Shown: positions 56,158 to 64,000 of the stretch, piece after piece | Numbering within the stretch: the stretch's first letter is position 1 | How the letters are laid out: each line of letters starts with the position of its first letter | Assembly (NCBI GenBank): GCA_037957365.1 | Contig: JARHVA010001174.1 | Location: 3,312,001-3,376,000 of the forward strand | Length of the DNA: 64,000 nucleotides | DNA from: Torreya grandis | Lineage: Eukaryota; Streptophyta; Pinopsida; Cupressales; Taxaceae | Reading direction: 5' to 3' | The notes under the pieces: model-generated | The model's database searches: none | Told to the model about the DNA's origin: nothing | The model's input: the letters and a program-made list of their open reading frames with translations, nothing else | Made by a program: the position numbers and the translations under genes

Positions 56158-59100
56158 AACTCATAATTAATTTGATTGAATTATTTTACAATACCATCAA
56201 TAGATCATAATATAATAACAATGACTGATGCACTAACATACATGGCGTGATTGAAGTAGAAGAGACTAGGCCCATAAATTATGTCTAAGAATGATTATTC
56301 TGACAAAGAAATTCTATAAATCAACCAAATATTGTTGTAAAATTAGGGAATAATTATTATAACATCACATGCATATTGAGGCCCAATAATACTTTTGGTC
56401 TATAACTAAAGAATCTATCACAAAATAGATTGTTGGAAAGACTAATGATGATTGATGAAGGTGTTGCACAAAAAAGGATGAATAAAGAACCAAATAATAA
56501 ACTCCAAAAAGATCAAGTGGTTCAAGGAAAATGGAAATGGAAAGTTAAAAAATATGACTCAAAGCCACTATTTGATAAATGGAGGACCCCATTTAAACTA
56601 ATATAACCAAGTGTTACCAAGAGTCTAGTGCAAAGGAAAACTAATACAATAATTCTAGTTCATAGGGAAATAACCCCATAAGACTCAAGTAAAAAAAAAT
56701 TTGGTTAATTATTGTTGATGCATAAAAAATTCAAGAAATTTTAGGATAATTTATTCAACCACAAAAATTTATGACTAGTGGAAGCCCCATGATCTTAGCC
56801 TAGCTAGTTTGATTAACTAGACCCCTTTGCACACAAGTTTTCTAGTAAGTTTTCAAGACCTTAAAGATGCGTATTTTTTAAAAATAGTTGTGGAAGGAAA
56901 AGTTCATACATAAATTAAAGAGATAATTGTACAAATGGTATTTTGATTATTCAATGTTTCATAATAAGTAAACATGGAATATATTTCATACAAGGAAGTG
57001 GGCACTTAATAAATTGGAGAGGTTAGCACATAGCTAAGATAGAAGGCCCCAATAATAAAATAAGAAAGGGAAGAAAATAATGGGGTTGAAGTGATAAAGG
57101 ATGCACATGAAGCAATGTATAATATATAATAATTTTCATAGGAATAACCATAGTAATAAAATGATGTGATGGAAATTTTTGAATTACAATTAACAAGGGA
57201 AATGAGCCTTGGGATAGAATTTTGGTTTCTTGTATTTTCATGGGATATGATTTGATGCAAAAAATATCAATAATATCCCTAAATAATTTATAGAGTATTT
57301 TTATAGCCACATGGATTTACCATAGTTTGAACTCTAATTAAAAATAATTTTTAGGGTGAAGGGAGACAAAGACTAAATCGATGACAAGGAGGATGGAGAG
57401 ACCAAAGTGGTAGATCCCAGATGAATGAAAACATAAGTGTTATGATATATATTATTAAATATATCCCTAGAGATAATCAAAATAGAATTGATCAAAGATC
57501 AAATCATAGAGGATTTGAAATAATAGATAAATTATAGATACCTAAATTATATATGAGACACTTTGGCAACATCAATTTTTACATATTTTAGCATACTTGG
57601 TCATTGTGTATACATTTCAATCTTGAGTAATCTTTCATCCCTCTATATTTATACACATATATTTCCTTGGCCAACTCTATTTAGTAGATACACCTAGTCA
57701 ATATTAGCCAAGTCTATACAATAACATCCCATAATCTTAGACATACCTTATTCATATCTCATATCGATGATTTAAACTTCTAGAACACTATTAGTAATGC
57801 CTATATAGTTCTAGTTCCAACAAGGGTCTACCTAAACAACAATTTTTAAGTGCACTTAAGATATATTTTTAAAATTAAGAATCCTCCATTGGTTAGACTA
57901 GACATGTTTCATGGGTTGATCATAACAAGAATTAATGAAGAGTTAGCTTTAAATACAAATCATTCTTTAGGTTATCTTTAATTATAAATTACCAAGTTAC
58001 ACCTTAATAATCACTTGGAATCTTTAATAATACGTTATCACTCTCTTGATACATGATGAAAAATACATACACATTTTAAAACCTTGCAAAGGAGTAACCC
58101 TAAATCTAAGTCTAGATACACAAAATTCAAATTTACATGGTGCCAAGTGTCTAAGACAAAAATAATGCATCACATTATATATTTTTCATAATGTCACACA
58201 CTCACACATAGGTAAGATAACTACATGTTATTTGAGGATTTTTAGATTAATAGAAATCATGCAATGCTCATCCATTCAATGAGGAGTGGTTTGGATTATA
58301 ACTTGAAACACTAACCCATTTTTCAAGGGTGTCTTTTGATAAAAATCACAATTAAGGTTTGGATGGAAGGAGCAAGAAAAAATTAAAATAGTGCACAATA
58401 TTAAATACATTTACAAAAATATGTAGTATTTTCAGTTATAGGCACAAGGGTCTCAAGAGTTACAGACCTACATACTACAAAGGGAAACTATTTTTAACCA
58501 CCTAATGGTGTTAACTACCATAGGGGTCAGACTCTACCAAAAATTACAAAGATATCTTGAGCCTTTGTTTCATGTTTGAGTAGTTGAAGTAGTTATAGAT
58601 AAATTTTAGGTACAAAGACACCTTCTGTGAGTGATGAAAAATTAAAATTAACTAAGTATGCTTCTTCCCTCTTTCTTTTTTTAATTATAAATTGAAATAA
58701 TGTAACATCTATAATATCAATTTCAAATCATATTAATAATTTAATGTCATGTTTTACATAGTTTGATTATCTCTAGTTTTACACTATTTTAGATCACTTA
58801 AACCTATAAAAATTATTGTGTAGAACAGGGATAGAAAAATCATAGAGTGTATCTTTTGGACAAGTGTGTGATTTTCACTCATTTTGTCTTTTGTATAATC
58901 TTTTTATATATATTTTACCTATGTAATCATAATGTTATATGTCATAATGTAAAAATTCTCTCCTTTTGGGCATATCGAAAGGTTGGAATATAAAGAGACA
59001 ACACTGGGTAAAACTCTATATATAGTACTTAATTATATTTGTATATGCTTCTAATGTGATAGAGTTTAATACATATTATTATGAAATAGTTTTCTTATGT

Positions 59101-59375
59101 ATCTTTTATCATTGTTTTGTGTGCATTGAGTACTTTATTTACTTTAATATGTTAATTATATGATTTTATATCGACTATTAAGATTCTAATAAACTTTTAT
59201 CTATCCACACATCTATCTATTTTATCTAATTAATGTATATATTTAGTCTAAATTTCCATCAAATGTTTAATTTTGTTACTCCATGCACAAGCTATCCTCT
59301 AATTACTATATTCATAAGGGTTTTTAAGAAACTTTATTAACAAGAGTGCGGTGAGCGTGGAACTTTGTTGAAACA
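56158..59375. other. AT-rich DNA, no gene seen
   Basis: No gene or bounded element was recognised. A plus-strand stretch near 56.5 kb (GKWKWKVKKYDSKPLFDKWRTPFKL) faintly recalls the post-integrase segment of gypsy elements, but with no second block to support it. Confidence 0.45.
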
Positions 59376-59379
59376 TGTT

Positions 59380-61440
59380 GAGATGGTTCCCAGGTCAAAG
59401 AGATATAGAAAGATAGATCAATGAAAGAATTCAAAAAAAAATTAAAGAAAGAAGAACAGAAAAAACTATGAATGAAATTATTGAGGAGTATATCTACAGG
59501 GAAATCTACAAAATATTCTAATGTGAATTTAATGAGTTATTAGCTACTTATTTATCTAGATTTGAGTATTATTATTTTTTTCATGAAGGATGGTAATCAT
59601 AACCTAGAGGAGAAGATATAAAACCTATAAAACCTAAACATTGATTAGACTCATGCAGTAGATTACTAGACCAAGACTATCATTGATGTATATATCAATA
59701 GATTTATTTTACAAGGATATTTAGCAATTTGAAGTTTCATAATATAAGTTTATAAAGAGAATTCATGGGAAGTTTCTTCAATGACTACCTACTTAGATTA
59801 AGATGTGGGTTATGGAAAAGGACATGGTGCCTACTCCTAGAAAGAGGGAGTAGTTACTTCAAGCATTATGGGGATGCATGTGATATAGGATTGAATGATG
59901 TAGATCTGAGTAGAGAAACTTGAACTTGAAATCAGAATATGGAGGACAAAAAGAGCCAAAGAGAAAAGAAGATTTTGGGATTGGAAAGAGACTATGACAA
60001 TAAAGAAGATGGAACAAATTAAATAATCTAGACTTAAACATGAGTAGGATTAGGAATAAGGTAGAATATGTTGAAGAAAGGGGAGCCTAGAGAGAGGATT
60101 TGAAAGGTGTAGAAATTAGAGTAGATACAAAGTAAGAAAGAGAATGGCCTAAGGAGGAATAAGATAGAGTTGTGAATAGAGAGGAAATGGATCAGAGTGA
60201 AGAAAAAGAACAAAGTAGAATTAAAGTAGAGCAGTTAAAATATATGATTAGATCACAATTAAGAGGAAATTTTTCTAAAACAATGAAAAAATAATCACTA
60301 GAAGATATTATGCAAAAGCATATAAGTATGATAGGTTTAAGATCATAGTCAAAAGAAGCTAAGGACAAAGATCATTCATTTCTTGAGTACACATCCCCTA
60401 GCCTAATTTTTCATTATTAAAAACACCAAGTGGAAAGGAAGAGATGGGGAGAACCTAGTTCAATTCATTTATAGATAAATTTGGAAAATTTAGTGTAGAT
60501 ACAAATAATTCCATAGATAATAAGAGGCTATAAGAGGTTAGATTTGATTTCGAGGCAAGTTTTAAGATGTTGATAAAATCTAGTGCATAGAAGCATATAA
60601 TCACAGTGACTAATGTATAATAACCTATAGTCATAATCACTAGTGTGTATCATCCAATATTAGCCATTACAAATATACCAAATATATAGTTCAATCTAGA
60701 CATGTTTTTGTCTTTACATAATATGATGGGTCTATGGACCCTGAGCAGTATCTATTAACCTATGACATGAAATGGTAGGTTATGGGAATAAATTTTGATG
60801 ATGTAAAGTAGTGCAAGATCATATGAGCATTAACAAGTCATGCTTTAGAATTTATTTTCAAAAGAGATGTTAATATCCTATATATCTAACAAGTTAAAGC
60901 ATGGCTAGTGATAGAATTTAAACTAAAAAAGTGCACAAGCCAAACTATTAAAGACCTGAAGGAGATCTAATAATGGAATAGAGAATCTATATGAGACTCT
61001 GATCACTTATTCTTAGATGTGATGAATAAAATTGATTTTGTCATGGAGGATAAGATTAAATTTGTCTAGTTTGTGGAATCACTATGATCAAGAATCATAT
61101 TTTCTATTGTGCAATCCCAATTCTTGATGAAGGTTGATGTTTGATCATCTACCTTATGAATGGAATAAATTGAATATTATGGAGATGCTCTAGTCTCTAG
61201 CTCCAAACTGGAGGTTAAAAAAAGATGCTTTAATGAAGAGGATAGATGGCATAGGATCTAGACAAGAAGGACATCATAGGAATGATTTTCCTAAACTCAA
61301 GCCATAATTATGAAAACTTTGTAGATTATTAGGGAACACAACCACAAAATTTCATCTACTATAATAGTAAATTAAAAAATATTAGAGTTTGTATTGTAGT
61401 TTTTGTAAATTAACTAAACATGATTAAAAGAGTTGTTGGT
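59380..61440 (+). pseudogene. gag: gag remnant of gypsy element 3
   Basis: A possible start at about 59380 (MVPRSKRYRK) leads into a very charged, Glu/Lys-rich N-terminal part (about 60.06-60.42 kb, EEKEQSRIKVEQLKYMIRSQ). The gag core follows near 60.73-61.1 kb: MDPEQYLLTYDMKW, then TSHALEFIF, typical of plant gypsy gag. A CCHC zinc knuckle sits at 61395-61436 (C-x2-C-x4-H-x4-C with a TAA inside the last spacer). Many stops, mostly explicable as decayed CAA/CAG. The start is uncertain. Confidence 0.65.
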
Positions 61441-62515
61441 CCTAATAGGAATTAAAGGAATACATCACCAAGAATAAATACATATTTATAGTGAAGTAGT
61501 TACCCACTAAAATTAAAGGGCTTCCAATCCTAGAGGTATACATGATGAGTGTGACACAAAGATAGTTCCATATGGATGCCTTCATCACCTCAATATCAAT
61601 ATCAATATCAACCATAGGGTTTGTCTGGATAGACACCATCATCACCATAATAAATTATTAATCCTCATGATATAATGCAATCCTAAAATAATGAGAATCA
61701 AGTTTGTCTCCAACTTCACTTCAACATCATTTTGGTGAATATAATATGTATCAACAATACTAAGGGGAATTCAATGGATAATAGTCATATGATTATGGAT
61801 TTTAATAGAATAGATGAGGATACAAAGGAAGATAATGAGGATGATATTAAGGTGGTCATAAAAACAATAATTTACAAATTTTACACCCATCTAATGTTAT
61901 TTATGTGATGAGTATAACTATTTTACATGAAATTATCCTACTAATACTCAAAGATAGGTGTATTATGTGTATTGTAAAGTAGCAGGATAACATCAAACTG
62001 AAGATTACCTCATATTGTAAAAGTAAAGAAAATAAAATATAGTGTTAAATGTCAAAATTATTAATGTGTAGCCTAAATAAAATGTATTTATGCAAACAAT
62101 TATAAGGAAACAACACGTAGAGCAAGGACTTCTTGCATTAGAAAGGCCACATGATCACATAATCAAGAAGGTGAAATGGTAAAAATACCATAATCTTATG
62201 ATAAATAAGGGATTGATGTATCAAGATACATAGGTCATTTAGGACATACAATAACTGAGTACATCAAAAGGAGACACCATAGCCATTGATGCATAGATGT
62301 ATGGGTAATTTATGAAGATTATGAAGCAAGAAGGTGTTGCAACTACACTGACTAATTTTTTACAATTACTCAGCACTATATGTAATGAATATATCTCCCA
62401 AAATATTACAAATCTCTTACATAATATTATATAATGCACACAATGGGGACAATAGCATATTGACAAGGTGGTCTGGTATGTTAAAACTAAGAAACCATAG
62501 GACGTTGACTCATGA
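61441..62515. other. degraded spacer of gypsy element 3
   Basis: Between the zinc knuckle and the protease region. No conserved motif survives; open frames on the minus strand look accidental. Confidence 0.4.
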
Positions 62516-62900
62516 ATGGATATTGAGCTCGTAGGATATGAAATCTCAAATGTAGTATTTGACTTTAGAAGTATTGTTAATATGATTCCTATATCTACAT
62601 ATGAAGTTATTGGTAGGCCACACTTGAGCTATAGTCATGTCACTCTCTATTTTATAGACTATGGGTGGGTAAAACCAATTAGTCCCCTTGAAGATGTGGA
62701 GATTAGAGTTGTTGAGATAAGTTTGTGAGGTGATTTTGAAGTCATTGACATGAAGATAGATGAGACCCATTACCATGCCTTGATTGTTAATAAATGGCAT
62801 TATTATGGTCAAATTACTATTAACACAATGCATAATCAGTTAGCGGCTCATCAAGGAGATAAGATAGTTGTCATCCCTTTGAATAAATCAGAGCATAAGC
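62516..62900 (+). pseudogene. pol: protease region of gypsy element 3
   Basis: The plus strand reads ISNVVFDFRSIVNMIPISTY. That aligns with the aspartic protease block I..V..DSGS.VN.IP...Y of this gypsy class; the DSG has become DFR, so the active site is lost. It continues with LSYSHVTLYF, LEDVEIRVVEI, DFEVIDMKIDETHYHALI and KWHYYGQITIN, the usual C-terminal half of the domain. It would cleave the polyprotein in the particle. Confidence 0.7.
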
Positions 62901-63299
62901 CCTATTGATTCCAAAAAAACCAAAGTAATTGTATGCCTATGGTGATAAAAATTTTCTCAACTATGATCTAATAAATGTTAGTCTTTGAAACCATAGCTGG
63001 AGAAAAGTATACAAACATAGATAATAAGGTAGGTAGTTTATAAGCTAGTAATAACAAAATCTCCACCTCCCTAATTTCAAATTAAGGTTGTACCTCTTTG
63101 TCAGTGCCATCTCCTACTAAGTTGGAGGTATATTTCCTATATAATATAAGTTTAATAATAATTTATTATATATAACCTACTCTAGATGGTGTCTTACCTT
63201 GGTAAATATCATCTTTAATAAGTGGTGACTCAGACACACATATGTTGAACTGGGCTAGGGGAGATCATGAGATACATCTTTTGCACATGGTTTTATAAT

Positions 63300-64000
63300 A
63301 AGTGGTAGGTGTATATATATCATTGGGGGACATGCACATAGAATTTAAAGAGTGCACTAGACCCATTTAAAATTTCCCATGGAAACTAAATCCTAACATG
63401 AAGATGAAAGTAAAGATTGAACTAGATCACATGCAAGAAGTAGGGATCATTTATCCAGTTGAAAAGGAAGATTAGGTGAGTCCCATAGTTTTGTATCCAA
63501 ATAAGTCTAGTGAGATTTGGGTCTATGGGGACTATTGTACACTAAATAATTCCTACATCAATTATCCATTTCTAATACCATTTATAGATGAAGTTATGGA
63601 ATTAGTCACAGGTCATGAGGTGTACTCATTCATAGATTAATTCAATGGATACCATTAGATTATAATCATAGAATAGTACCAAACTAAAACAACCTTCTCA
63701 TTAACATATAAGGTAATGCCCTTTGGTCTTAAAAATGCACTATCAATTTTCACTATCACTTGGTAACAGCATTTAAAGATTTAATTCATGATTTTATGGA
63801 AGTATATTTTTGGATGGCTAGGTTATCTTCTCTTTTTTTTTTAAGAGTATCTATCAAAGTTTTAATTAATTCTAGAATGGTGTTGATCCCTACACATTTA
63901 TTTGAATATGAATAAGTACTTGTATTTAACACCTTGTAGTGTTATTCTAGGACACATCGTATGCAATAATGGCATCTTGGTAGATCAAGCTAAAATTTTA
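63300..64000 (+). pseudogene. pol: reverse transcriptase of gypsy element 3, cut by the window edge
   Basis: Plus strand. WKLNPNMKMKVKIELD then VGIIYPVEKED.VSPIVLYP mark the RT start. SYINYPFLIPFIDEVMELVTG, HEVYSFID.FNGYH (first catalytic Asp region) and TYKVMPFGLKNA follow. A frameshift leads to DLIHDFMEVYF, where the YLDD site should be but is scrambled. ILGHIVCNNGILVDQ runs into the window end. RNase H and integrase should lie beyond 64 kb. Confidence 0.8.

Noticed and set aside
56480..56620. Gypsy post-integrase segment (KWKVKKYDSKPLFDKWRTPFKL)
   Set aside because: One weak block with no neighbouring pol motif; could be chance.
57006..57310. Two overlapping minus-strand frames of 84-95 codons
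   Set aside because: Low-complexity Ser/Tyr/Ile-rich; no family match and no other support.

Overview
This window looks like nuclear DNA from a seed plant with a large, transposon-rich genome. Evidence for that: it is AT-rich, it holds decayed plant-type Ty3/gypsy, Ty1/copia, L1-LINE and hAT-like sequences, and one element has multi-kilobase LTRs. A gymnosperm is a reasonable guess, but nothing here names a species. I see no intact host gene, rRNA, tRNA or CRISPR array. Nearly every coding remnant is broken, mostly by stops that fit C-to-T decay of CAG, CAA or CGA codons.

Layout. 1-10.8 kb is AT-rich intergenic DNA with microsatellites, a recent 3 x 460-bp tandem array (6951-8330) and an inverted LTR-end/PBS-like hairpin (9213-9256). 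10.8-15.4 kb is a minus-strand L1-like LINE. 15.5-16.1 kb is a degenerate 18-bp minisatellite, followed by a plus-strand hAT-like transposase relic (about 17.3-18.8 kb). A minus-strand, intron-containing gene-like unit runs from a TATA box at 39.67 kb to a stop at 19643. Its first intron is split by the main object of the window.

That object is a complete 17.3-kb Ty3/gypsy (Tat/Ogre-like) element, 21826-39131, with a perfect 5-bp target duplication (GACAT). Its LTRs are about 5.6-5.7 kb, and each contains a decayed reading frame of about 1,100 codons. The frame lies upstream of the LTR TATA box, so it is in U3 and would be the last ORF of the genomic RNA, the position of lentiviral nef or MMTV sag. 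U3 also carries arrays of GC-rich palindromes and a W-box/GCN4-like palindrome before the TATA box. The internal region encodes gag, protease, an intact-looking extra RNase H, reverse transcriptase, a degenerate native RNase H and an integrase whose catalytic Glu codon was destroyed by a fold-back rearrangement.

39.8-40.1 kb is a second array of the same 18-bp minisatellite, so the hAT-like relic and the spliced gene lie between two related arrays. 41.1-41.5 kb is a perfect palindrome of about 398 bp. 44.8-47.6 kb is a chromovirus-like gypsy remnant that lost most of RT and RNase H. 48.9-56.15 kb is a minus-strand copia-type element whose 5' LTR holds a (TG)n tract and a nested L1-like LINE (51148-55982). 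Both LINEs carry an extra ORF between RNase H and the poly(A) end. From about 60 kb to the window edge lies a third gypsy remnant (gag with zinc knuckle, protease, start of RT).

No gene here looks functional today. The biology on view is nested mobile elements, with a retrotransposon carrying a long ORF in its LTRs as the most unusual part.
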